Shown piece after piece: positions 7,417 through 14,111 of a DNA stretch of 26,735 bases (position 1 is its first letter; every line of letters starts with the position of its first letter). Position numbers and translations under genes: made by a program. Location of the stretch: contig CALDFS010000176.1 in assembly GCA_937942105.1 (NCBI GenBank), forward strand, positions 1 through 26,735, written 5' to 3'. Below the pieces are notes generated by a model that saw only the letters and a program-made list of their open reading frames with translations, ran no database searches and had not been told where the DNA came from. Source of the DNA: an uncultured Ruminococcus sp. GTDB taxonomy: Bacteria > Bacillota > Clostridia > Oscillospirales > Ruminococcaceae.

Positions 7417-7582
7417 GTAAGCGGTGCTTTCCGGCATTGCTTATAAGGATACATCTGCCCCGCTAATCTCATGGCGGGATAATGCCGTATCACGGCGAAA
7501 TGAGAATGTATACTTGCAGACCGTGCTGTATACATATTAAACGGTATGTATCCGCCAAATGAATTTATGGATACAGGAAAGG
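7417..7582 (+). ncRNA. Structured 5' leader, candidate riboswitch or other cis-regulatory RNA
   Basis: Complementary segments, in order: an 11-bp hairpin with three G-U pairs (7417-7427 with 7434-7444); an 8-bp closing helix GGATACAT (7447-7454) with ATGTATCC (7546-7553). Enclosed are CCCGC/GCGGG (7459-7463, 7474-7478), GCCGT/ACGGC (7484-7496) and ATGTATAC/GTATACAT (7506-7513, 7528-7535). The loop of the first enclosed hairpin matches ATGAGA (7500-7505), and the loop of the third matches ACGGT (7541-7545), so two pseudoknots are possible. TGTATCC (7547-7553) can alternatively pair with GGATACA (7569-7575), directly beside the purine-rich ribosome binding site (7576-7582). This would be mutually exclusive with the closing helix. 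I could not match it to a known class (M-box and yybP-ykoY cores are absent). Confidence 0.6.
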
Positions 7583-7596
7583 TTTGATTTTCTTAA

Positions 7597-8937
7597 ATGG
7601 ATATTTTCATAATAGTTCTGCTTTTGCTTTTATCTGCGGTATTTTCGGCATCTGAAACCGCATTTTCAGCCGCTAAGGATACAAGGCTCCGCGCAATAGC
7701 ACAGGACGGCGGCAAACGTGCAAAGCTGGCTATTAAAATTTCCGAAAACTTCGATAAGGCGCTTACAGCTATCCTTATCGGAAACAACATCGTTAATCTG
7801 GCTGCGGCTTCTGTCGCGACGCTGATGGTAACAAACCGCTTCGGCTCGCAGTATGTGGCTGCGGGAACAGCTGTAATAACTGTTCTGGTTATCATCTTCG
7901 GCGAGATTATACCCAAAAACTTAGCAAAGGAATACCCCGAAACGTTCTGCATGTTTATAGCCTACCCTCTTTGGGGAATGATAGTTGTGTTCACGCCATT
8001 GGTATGGCTGCTTATAAAGCTTAAAAACCTTGTTGTTAAGCTTGTAGGCGGCGAGAACGACCAGCCCTCCATGACTGAAGAGGAATTAAAGCTGATGATA
8101 GACGAAATCGAGGATGAGGGTGTGCTTGACGAGTCGGAGAGCGACCTTGTTAAAAACGCTCTGGAATTTTCGGATATCTCGGTTTCGGAAATACTCATTC
8201 CGCGCGTAAATATTGCGGCAGTCGAAATAGGAGACGATGTTGAAACTATCAAGGAAGCCTTTATAACCTCTCATTTTTCAAGGCTCCCGGTTTATGAAAA
8301 GACGATTGACAGTATTGTGGGAATCATCCACGAAAAGAACTTCTTCGATATGTATCTTCATGGCAGACGGGATATAAACGAAATCATCCAGAAGCCGCTC
8401 TACATATTCGGTCTGACCTCGATTTCCGATATTATGAAGGAAATGCAGCGCTCGAAGAGCCATATGGCGGTTGTTGTAGACCAGTACGGCGGCACTCAGG
8501 GCATTATTACCATGGAGGATATTATTGAGGAGCTTGTCGGCGAGATTTATGACGAGACTGATGAGGAGGATACATCATTCGTTGACCTCGGCGAGGATGA
8601 ATATGAAGTCTCGGCGGACTTAAGCATTCGCGACTTTCTGGATAAGGCGGGCTTAGAGGAGGACGAGATTGAAACAGACTGCAATTCAATAGGCGGTCTG
8701 GTAATGGAGAATCTTGACCATATACCCAGCCTTAATGAAGAGGTTGAAATATCCCATTTCACCTTCAGGGTCGTATCTGCCGATGAGCAGAAGATCGACA
8801 GGGTCCATATCACCGTTCACGAAAAGCCGGACGAGGATGAGGATGATGACAGGGATAAGGACAGGGATAAGGACAGAGACAAGGATAAAGATAAGGATAA
8901 AGATAAGGATAAAGATAAAGACAAAGACGATGAATAG
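7597..8937 (+). CDS. CorC/HlyC-family CNNM-CBS membrane transporter
   Basis: A 446-residue membrane protein of the hemolysin C/CorC/CNNM family, members of which move or sense magnesium or other divalent cations. The N-terminal DUF21/CNNM domain (about 1-140) has hydrophobic segments at about 1-17, 60-85 and 105-145. A paired CBS module follows (about 190-320, with RLPVYEKTIDSIVGIIHEKN and MAVVVDQYGGTQGIITMEDI), then a CorC_HlyC domain (about 330-410). The last 30 residues are an Asp-Lys repeat, which is unusual. The ATG at 7597 directly follows an in-frame stop. GGAAAGG ends 14 bases upstream, a long spacing. Its promoter and long structured leader suggest regulation by a signal, possibly a metal ion. 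Hemolytic activity should not be inferred from the family name. Confidence 0.92.
   Translation: MDIFIIVLLLLLSAVFSASETAFSAAKDTRLRAIAQDGGKRAKLAIKISENFDKALTAILIGNNIVNLAAASVATLMVTNRFGSQYVAAGTAVITVLVIIFGEIIPKNLAKEYPETFCMFIAYPLWGMIVVFTPLVWLLIKLKNLVVKLVGGENDQPSMTEEELKLMIDEIEDEGVLDESESDLVKNALEFSDISVSEILIPRVNIAAVEIGDDVETIKEAFITSHFSRLPVYEKTIDSIVGIIHEKNFFDMYLHGRRDINEIIQKPLYIFGLTSISDIMKEMQRSKSHMAVVVDQYGGTQGIITMEDIIEELVGEIYDETDEEDTSFVDLGEDEYEVSADLSIRDFLDKAGLEEDEIETDCNSIGGLVMENLDHIPSLNEEVEISHFTFRVVSADEQKIDRVHITVHEKPDEDEDDDRDKDRDKDRDKDKDKDKDKDKDKDKDDE
8848..8928 (+). repeat. In-frame tandem repeat coding an Asp-Lys/Arg tail
   Basis: Codons alternate GAT/GAC with AAG/AAA/AGG for 27 codons. The left part follows a 12-base unit GACAGGGATAAG and the right part GATAAAGATAAG. 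The codon mixture shows divergence from an original short tandem array. Slippage here would change tail length without breaking the frame when whole 6- or 12-base units are lost or gained. Confidence 0.9.
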
Positions 8938-8961
8938 TCCTTCAATATATTATTAGAGCAG

Positions 8962-9050
8962 TCGGTGCGGAAATGAAGAGGTTGAAATATACCGCTTTAC
9001 CTTACACATATCAGGGTGTTCCGCACCGATTTGTGGTATTATGCGGTATA
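8962..9050 (+). other. Long stem with interleaved pairing (possible pseudoknot) after the transporter gene
   Basis: TCGGTGCGGAA (8962-8972) pairs perfectly with 9019-9029, enclosing 46 bases. Inside it TATACCGC (8988-8995) is the exact complement of GCGGTATA (9043-9050), which lies outside the stem, so the two helices cross. An intrinsic terminator follows at once. It may be a 3' untranslated structure or a small RNA. Confidence 0.5.
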
Positions 9051-9055
9051 AATTA

Positions 9056-9091
9056 AAGGGTTTTTGCTCAGGCAAAGCCCTTAATTTTTTT
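9056..9091 (+). terminator. Intrinsic terminator between the transporter gene and the dcw cluster
   Basis: AAGGG at 9056-9060 pairs with CCCTT at 9078-9082. The stem continues inward as GGGTTTTTGC against GCAAAGCCC with one wobble and one bulge. It is followed by AA and seven T (9085-9091). Confidence 0.8.
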
Positions 9092-9186
9092 CTCGCAGTC
9101 TGAGACAGAACGATAAATTGGTCAAATTGCACAGTTTTCAGGGATGAACTTCTATGATTCTCTCAGAAAACTAAGAAAATTCGCTA

Positions 9187-9215
9187 TTGCATTTTCTAAA
9201 TACCAATGGTATAAT
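9187..9215 (+). promoter_or_regulatory. Promoter of mraZ and the dcw cluster
   Basis: TTGCAT (9187-9192), 17-base spacer, TATAAT (9210-9215). It lies between the upstream terminator and mraZ. The only other feature in 9092-9278 is the set of boxes just downstream. Confidence 0.8.
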
Positions 9216-9223
9216 TGATGTAC

Positions 9224-9253
9224 AAAGTGGTATTTGGTGTTAAATGGCGGTAT
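9224..9253 (+). promoter_or_regulatory. Three 10-bp-phased MraZ-type boxes
   Basis: Three consecutive 10-base units, AAAGTGGTAT, TTGGTGTTAA and ATGGCGGTAT, share a G at position 4, a G at position 6, and TA at positions 8-9. Direct repeats with this phase and an AAAGTG-like core are the known kind of MraZ operator in low-GC bacteria. They begin about where transcription should start, so MraZ binding here would block or modulate its own operon. Confidence 0.7.
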
Positions 9254-9278
9254 ATACGTAAAGAAAGGGGTGAGCCTG

Positions 9279-9710
9279 TTGCCAAATGTAAATATGAGCG
9301 GAGAGCTTCCGTATACCATAGACCAAAAAGGAAGAATGTCGTTTCCTCAGCGCTTCCGCGATATAATCGGCGAAAGGTTCATGCTCACCCGTGGGGCGAA
9401 CCATCGCCTTGTAGCCTATTCCGAGGAAAGGTGGCAGTCCCTTGTCGATAAGATATCCGCTATGCACGCGGGCAGAGAAAAGGAAATGCTCACCCATATG
9501 TATGTTAAGGGCGCAAACCCGGTTGAAACCGATAAGCTGGGAAGAATCTTAGTTCCGCAGGCTCTGCGCGAATATGCCGGTCTTATAAAGGACGTTTACG
9601 TTGTAGGGGCGATAGACGTTGCGGAAATCTGGGATAAATCCACTTATGAGGATTATACTCAGTCAATCGACACCGAAGCCCTGTATGCTGCAATGGCAGC
9701 ACTGGAGTAA
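9279..9710 (+). CDS. mraZ: MraZ transcriptional regulator
   Basis: MraZ is a DNA-binding protein that controls its own dcw operon, forming a ring of AbrB-like units. Two copies of the family motif are present: DQKGRMSFPQRFR near the N terminus and DKLGRILVPQALR about 70 residues later. The TTG at 9279 is chosen as start: AAGGGGTGA (9265-9273) is at ideal distance and the resulting 143 residues match the family length. The upstream in-frame codon at 9234 lies inside the operator region, and the ATG at 9294 is too far from the site. It heads the cluster and is two bases from rsmH. Confidence 0.93.
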   Translation: MPNVNMSGELPYTIDQKGRMSFPQRFRDIIGERFMLTRGANHRLVAYSEERWQSLVDKISAMHAGREKEMLTHMYVKGANPVETDKLGRILVPQALREYAGLIKDVYVVGAIDVAEIWDKSTYEDYTQSIDTEALYAAMAALE

Positions 9711-9712
9711 TC

Positions 9713-10639
9713 ATGGAATTCAAACACATTCCGGTCATGCTGGATGAGTGCATCGCCGGGCTGAACATCAAGCCCGATGGCATATATGTAGACGGCACCG
9801 CAGGCGGAGCGGGTCATTCCTCTCAGATAGCAAGGCGGCTTACAACCGGCAGACTTATAGCAATAGACCGCGACCCTGACGCCGTTGAAATCGCAAAAGA
9901 ACGGCTTTACGGTCTTAATGCCACCGTTGTGCATGACAATTTCGGAAATATAGATAATATCCTTAAGGATTTGGGAATAGAGCGTATCGACGGTATGCTT
10001 TTGGATCTGGGCGTTTCCTCCTACCAATTAGACAATGCCGAGCGCGGCTTTTCCTATCATGCCGACGCCGAGCTTGATATGCGCATGAGCCGCGAGGGCT
10101 TAAGCGCGCGGGACGTCGTGAACACCTACCCCTACAGTGAGCTTTGCCGTATTTTATTTGAATACGGTGAAGAAAAATTTGCAAAATCCATCGCCTCTAA
10201 TATAGTAAAAATGCGTGAATCCAAACCCATCGAATCCACCGCGGAGCTGGCGGAGATAGTAAAAACGTCGGTTCCGTCCCGGGTTCGGAGGGAGAAGAAT
10301 CCCTGCAAAAAGACCTTTCAGGCGATTAGAATAGAGGTCAATAACGAGCTGGGCGAGCTTTCGCAGGCGCTTGATAAAGCCTTCGAGGCGCTCAACCCAA
10401 AAGGAAGGCTTGCGGTAATAACCTTCCACTCGCTTGAAGACAGACTTGTTAAGCAGCGCTTTGCATCGTTCACCCAGGGCTGCATATGCCCGCCGGAATT
10501 TCCGGTGTGCGTGTGCGGAAGAACTCCGAGAGCGAAGCTGGTAAACAAAAAACCGATAGAGCCATCAGAAGCCGAGCTTGAATCAAACAACCGCTCGCAC
10601 TCGGCAAAGCTGAGGATCATTGAAAAGATAAAGGATTAG
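9713..10639 (+). CDS. rsmH: 16S rRNA m4C1402 methyltransferase RsmH
   Basis: RsmH (MraW) methylates N4 of C1402 in the 16S rRNA P site using S-adenosylmethionine. The start MEFKHIPVMLDE, the SAM loop DGTAGGAGHS (residues 27-36), LLDLGVSSYQLD, and the C-terminal KKTFQAIRIEVN and AVITFHSLEDRLVK segments are all standard, as is the 308-residue length. CICPPEFPVCVCGR near the C terminus has four cysteines, as is common in this family. It starts two bases after the mraZ stop, as part of the mraZ transcript. Confidence 0.97.
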   Translation: MEFKHIPVMLDECIAGLNIKPDGIYVDGTAGGAGHSSQIARRLTTGRLIAIDRDPDAVEIAKERLYGLNATVVHDNFGNIDNILKDLGIERIDGMLLDLGVSSYQLDNAERGFSYHADAELDMRMSREGLSARDVVNTYPYSELCRILFEYGEEKFAKSIASNIVKMRESKPIESTAELAEIVKTSVPSRVRREKNPCKKTFQAIRIEVNNELGELSQALDKAFEALNPKGRLAVITFHSLEDRLVKQRFASFTQGCICPPEFPVCVCGRTPRAKLVNKKPIEPSEAELESNNRSHSAKLRIIEKIKD

Positions 10640-10683
10640 AAAGCAGCCGGAAAGTATAAAACAGAAAGGAATGACAGTAAACC

Positions 10684-11163
10684 ATGGCGACTCAAAGGGG
10701 AAATTTAGCCTACGATATCTCTGTTTATGAGCCTAAGCCAAAACAGCCCGAAGCCAAACAGCCGCAGATAAGGGTAAAAAAGAATGATAATGTTCAGCCG
10801 CAGAGCGCAAAAAGCATACTTCTTACGGCTGCCGTTGTTCTTGCAATGATGTTTGCCATGCTTTACGGCAAGGTTGAAACAAACCGTCTTTTCGGGGAGA
10901 CGGCTAAGCTTCAGGAACAGCTTAAGACCCTTGAAGCGGAGAATATAGCGTTAGCGGCGGAGTATGAATCGCGGACGTCGCTCAAAAACGTCGAGGAATA
11001 TGCCCAGAACACCTTGGGCCTGAAGAAGCTTGACAAATCGCAGATTGAATACGTTGAGTTCGAGGGCAACACCGTCATCGAGGTCGTTGAAACGGAAAAG
11101 AAGAATATTTTCGTTATTATAAGGAACTGGTTTGCAAATATCTATGAATATCTGGGAGCATAA
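10684..11163 (+). CDS. ftsL: FtsL-like septum protein
   Basis: A 159-residue single-pass protein in the ftsL position between rsmH and the septal PBP. The N-terminal 43 residues are rich in Pro, Lys and Gln and cytoplasmic by inference. A membrane segment spans about 44-61 (SILLTAAVVLAMMFAML). A heptad-like region follows (about 64-100: GETAKLQEQLKTLEAENIAL), then a YAQNTLGLKKLDKSQIEYV motif typical of FtsL/DivIC proteins. FtsL normally pairs with FtsQ/DivIB and DivIC to activate FtsW and the PBP. Sequence conservation in this family is low; the call rests on topology plus position. Confidence 0.85.
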   Translation: MATQRGNLAYDISVYEPKPKQPEAKQPQIRVKKNDNVQPQSAKSILLTAAVVLAMMFAMLYGKVETNRLFGETAKLQEQLKTLEAENIALAAEYESRTSLKNVEEYAQNTLGLKKLDKSQIEYVEFEGNTVIEVVETEKKNIFVIIRNWFANIYEYLGA

Positions 11164-11451
11164 CGAAATAAGTATAATGTATACGGATAGTGTATGCACA
11201 CTACACGGGAAGTTAAGACAACACCGCACAAAGACTGTGCGCAATATGTCAGCCGGATTTTTCGTCAGACAATACAAGGGCTTCGCATAAGTGGGCTTTT
11301 GCAAAGCGTGACGGTGGATTCGCAGTCAGCTTGCGTACAAAGGCACAAGCCGCTCTTTGCGCGGTGTTGCATTAAGATTTACCCTTGTATTATTCGGGGT
11401 TAAACTGAGCTTTTTTGTCTGATTATTGGCAAAAAGCGGAAAGGAAACAAA
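11164..11451. other. 288-bp intergenic region with long interleaved inverted repeats
   Basis: This is the longest gap inside the dcw cluster and no gene is seen in it. AATACAAGGG (11271-11280) matches 11382-11391 in inverted orientation; the adjacent TCAGACA (11265-11271) matches TGTCTGA (11416-11422). CAACACCGC (11219-11227) is the exact complement of GCGGTGTTG (11361-11369), and this pairing crosses the first. Small hairpins occur at 11189-11202 and around 11226-11240 (GCACA/TGTGC). It could be a decayed palindromic insertion or a structured RNA ahead of the pbp gene. Confidence 0.45.
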
Positions 11452-13743
11452 ATGGCAGTATCCGATAAAACAACCGCGTCTATGCGCAGAAGGCTTTATT
11501 TCATCATTTTTGCCGCGATGGTTCTGGCAATGGGCTTCGTGGCGTTCAGCATGTATAATGTCGCCGTCAAGGAGAGCGCAAAGTATCAGGAGCTGGCAAA
11601 CAGCCAGCAGTTCCGTGCGACGACCGTCAAGGCGAACCGCGGCACTATATACGACCAGAACGGACAGGTTCTGGCACAAAGCGTAACCGTTTATACAGTT
11701 TTTGTAGACCCCAGAACCTTCGCTGAAAGGGATATGGGCAAGGAATCCACCATGTACCGCGAGGTCATAGGCAGAGATCCTGAGGAGTATAAGGTCAACC
11801 GCGAGGAATATATTGTTTCCACCCTTTCCGAGACTCTAAGCCTTGCCCCCGAGGATATAAGGCAGAAGCTGTATAAAAACAACGCCTATCAGGTAATAGC
11901 CAAGGATGTTGATAAGGCTGCCGCAACAAAGATACTTACCGCAATGTCAGAAGCCGGAATAACCTCGGTCGGAGCAACACCGACTGCTAAAAGATACTAT
12001 CCCCAGAACGACCTTGCCGCCAACGTAATAGGACATCTGCATTACGACGGCTACGGCATATACGGCTTGGAGGCTTACTATGACGATTATCTTACCGGAA
12101 CCGACGGCAGAATAGTCAGCGCGCGCGACGCTACCGGCGCAGAGTTCCAGTATAAATACAAGCAAAGCTACGACGCCCGCGACGGCGACTCTATTTATAC
12201 AAATCTCGACGCTACGATTCAGTATTATTGTGAAAAGGCGCTTGAATCGGCAGTTTTGCAGAATAACCCCAAGGACAAAGCCTGCGCAATAGTAATGAAC
12301 GCCAAAACCGGCGCGATATACGCCATGGCGACCGAGCCTGACTATAACCTCAACGAGCCTGCGGCGATATACGATACCCAGCAGGCGGCGATACTCGCAG
12401 GGCTTGAGGATTTGGGAAATGCTGAGGAATACAACCAGCAGCGCTCAGTCTTCTGGAACAGACAGTGGACGAATAAGGCAATATCCGAGCTTTATTATCC
12501 CGGCTCGGTATTCAAGGTAGTAACCGGCTCGGCGGCAATCGAGGAAAACGCCATAAGCCTGAACGATACCTTCTACTGCAAGGGAGTTGTTACGGTGGAC
12601 GGCGTACCCTTCCACTGCTGGACTACCGGCTCCCACGGAAGCCAGACCTTTGTTGAAGCCATGACCCACTCCTGCAACCCGGCGTTCGTAGCTATAGGTC
12701 AGAAGCTTGGGGCAAAGAACTTTTCCAAATATCTTGACGCTTTCGGCTTTACCGAGAAGACAGGCATAGACCTGCCCGCAGAGACAAACAGCCTGTGTGC
12801 CACATACGAACAGATGACCCCGGTAACCCTTGCTTCAAGCTCCTTCGGTCAGACGAATAAGATAACCCCGATTCAGATGATATGCGCCTATGCGGCGGTA
12901 GTAAACGGCGGAAACCTTGTAACCCCGTATGTAGTGGATAAAATCGTTGACTGCGACGGCAACATAGTCAAGGAATTTACCCCCACAATCAAGCGTCAGG
13001 TAATATCCGAGGAAACATCGGCAATAATGCGTGACACCCTTGAGACGGTTGTAACCGTAAACTCGGGAAGCAATGTTTATATAAAGGGCTATCATATCGG
13101 CGGAAAGTCGGGAACCTCGCAGAAGCAGGATATGCCGGGCGGCGATTCGCTGTACGTTTCATCCTACTGCGCATTCTATCCCGCCAGCGACCCCGAAATA
13201 ATCATGCTCGTTATGGTAGACCAGCCGCAAAACGGTCTTTATTACGGCTCGGCGGTTGCCGCCCCGGTAGTTTCCGAGGTGTTCACCGAAATACTGCCGT
13301 ATTTAGGCTACTATGCCGAATACACCGAAGACGAGCTTGAAAACCTTGAAGTAACCGTTCCGGACGTTCAGGGAGCACAGATAGGCTCGGCAATGGCTAC
13401 TATAGAAAGCCTGGGCTTGAAATACAACATCGTCGGCGACGGCGAGACGGTTGTAAAGCAGGTCCCGCTGCGCGGAACCGAAATGCCCAAGGAGTGCACC
13501 GTTATCCTTTACACCGAAGAGGACTATGAGGAGGATATGGTAACCGTCCCCGACCTTACTGGCTATTCGCTGGAAAAGGCGAACAAAAAGCTTGCGTCCA
13601 TCGGGCTTAACCTGAGGCCGCTTGGAGGCGCCGCTCATAAAGCGGGCGCGGAATGTTCGGGAGGAATGAACTACGTCAACGTCGAGGTGCCCAAGGGCAC
13701 GGTAATAGAAGCCTACTTCCTTGTCAACGATGAAACAGGATAA
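11452..13743 (+). CDS. Class B penicillin-binding protein with PASTA domains (FtsI/SpoVD type)
   Basis: A septal or spore-cortex transpeptidase, working with FtsW/SpoVE. The cytoplasmic start is followed by a membrane anchor at about 15-38 (LYFIIFAAMVLAMGFVAFSM) and a dimerisation domain beginning near RATTVKANRGTIYDQNG. The transpeptidase motifs are SxxK at S352-K355 (SVFK), SxN at 407-409 (SCN) and KSGT at 552-555. Two PASTA repeats start at about 627 (VTVPDVQGAQ) and 699 (VTVPDLTGYS). The 763 residues fit the PBP2b/SpoVD group. Clostridia and bacilli often have two such genes here (pbpB and spoVD); only one is present. The ATG at 11452 has AAAGGA upstream. Which of the two roles it has is undecided. 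Confidence 0.93.
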   Translation: MAVSDKTTASMRRRLYFIIFAAMVLAMGFVAFSMYNVAVKESAKYQELANSQQFRATTVKANRGTIYDQNGQVLAQSVTVYTVFVDPRTFAERDMGKESTMYREVIGRDPEEYKVNREEYIVSTLSETLSLAPEDIRQKLYKNNAYQVIAKDVDKAAATKILTAMSEAGITSVGATPTAKRYYPQNDLAANVIGHLHYDGYGIYGLEAYYDDYLTGTDGRIVSARDATGAEFQYKYKQSYDARDGDSIYTNLDATIQYYCEKALESAVLQNNPKDKACAIVMNAKTGAIYAMATEPDYNLNEPAAIYDTQQAAILAGLEDLGNAEEYNQQRSVFWNRQWTNKAISELYYPGSVFKVVTGSAAIEENAISLNDTFYCKGVVTVDGVPFHCWTTGSHGSQTFVEAMTHSCNPAFVAIGQKLGAKNFSKYLDAFGFTEKTGIDLPAETNSLCATYEQMTPVTLASSSFGQTNKITPIQMICAYAAVVNGGNLVTPYVVDKIVDCDGNIVKEFTPTIKRQVISEETSAIMRDTLETVVTVNSGSNVYIKGYHIGGKSGTSQKQDMPGGDSLYVSSYCAFYPASDPEIIMLVMVDQPQNGLYYGSAVAAPVVSEVFTEILPYLGYYAEYTEDELENLEVTVPDVQGAQIGSAMATIESLGLKYNIVGDGETVVKQVPLRGTEMPKECTVILYTEEDYEEDMVTVPDLTGYSLEKANKKLASIGLNLRPLGGAAHKAGAECSGGMNYVNVEVPKGTVIEAYFLVNDETG

Positions 13744-13772
13744 TATCCATAAAGAAAGCGAAGTGAAAATCC

Positions 13773-14060
13773 ATGCCCGAAAGCTATGAGGAGCTGATTG
13801 GCAAGGTGCTGCTGATAGGTCTTTCGTACTACTCGCCTGACGGCGGATTTATAGAGGACAAACAGCTTTACGGCAGAGTTACTGAGTCGGACGACAGCTG
13901 TATCACGATAACGCAGACAAACGGAGAGGAATTCAGCATCCCGCCGGATTTGTCGGCAATAGAAAAAGCCGCTCCAGGTGATTACACTCTGCGTTCGACA
14001 AATGAGGTAGTAAGAAACCCCGATTATCTTGCAAGCTATAGCGTTACACCGCCGGAATAA
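13773..14060 (+). CDS. Conserved-looking 95-aa hypothetical protein inside the dcw cluster
   Basis: A small soluble acidic protein (MPESYEELIGKVLLIGLSYY at the start) with no signal or membrane segment. Its pattern is a beta-rich core (LIGLSYYSPDGGFIEDKQLYG, then ITITQTNGEEFSIPPD), followed by GDYTLRSTNEVVRNPDYLASY. I recall similar short proteins, with a PPD...PGEY...STGE...NPD pattern, in unrelated bacteria, none with a known role. It lies 29 bases after pbp and 51 before murE, so it is probably co-transcribed. The upstream purine run is weak as a ribosome binding site. It is not a usual dcw member, and no function is assigned. Confidence 0.75.
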   Translation: MPESYEELIGKVLLIGLSYYSPDGGFIEDKQLYGRVTESDDSCITITQTNGEEFSIPPDLSAIEKAAPGDYTLRSTNEVVRNPDYLASYSVTPPE

Positions 14061-14111
14061 TTCCATAATCAGGCACTCAGAAAACACAAAAACGAATCAG
14101 AGGCGATAACA

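Noticed and set aside
7398..7596. M-box (Mg) or yybP-ykoY (Mn) riboswitch in the corC leader
   Set aside because: A short GGATACA and CUGCCC similarity to the M-box exists, but its opening GUUAGGUGAGGCUCC segment is absent, and no GGGGAG-type yybP core is present.
8848..8928. CRISPR-like array
   Set aside because: The repeats are 6-12 bases with no spacers and are in frame within a protein; they are a coding microsatellite.
7597..8937. Toxin (hemolysin) assignment for the CorC/HlyC gene
   Set aside because: The family name is historical; the domain order CNNM-CBS-CorC_HlyC indicates a cation transporter or sensor.
11132..11178. Promoter from TTGCAA (11132) and TATAAT (11173) at the end of ftsL
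   Set aside because: The spacing of 35 bases is far too long, and no other -35 lies at the right distance.
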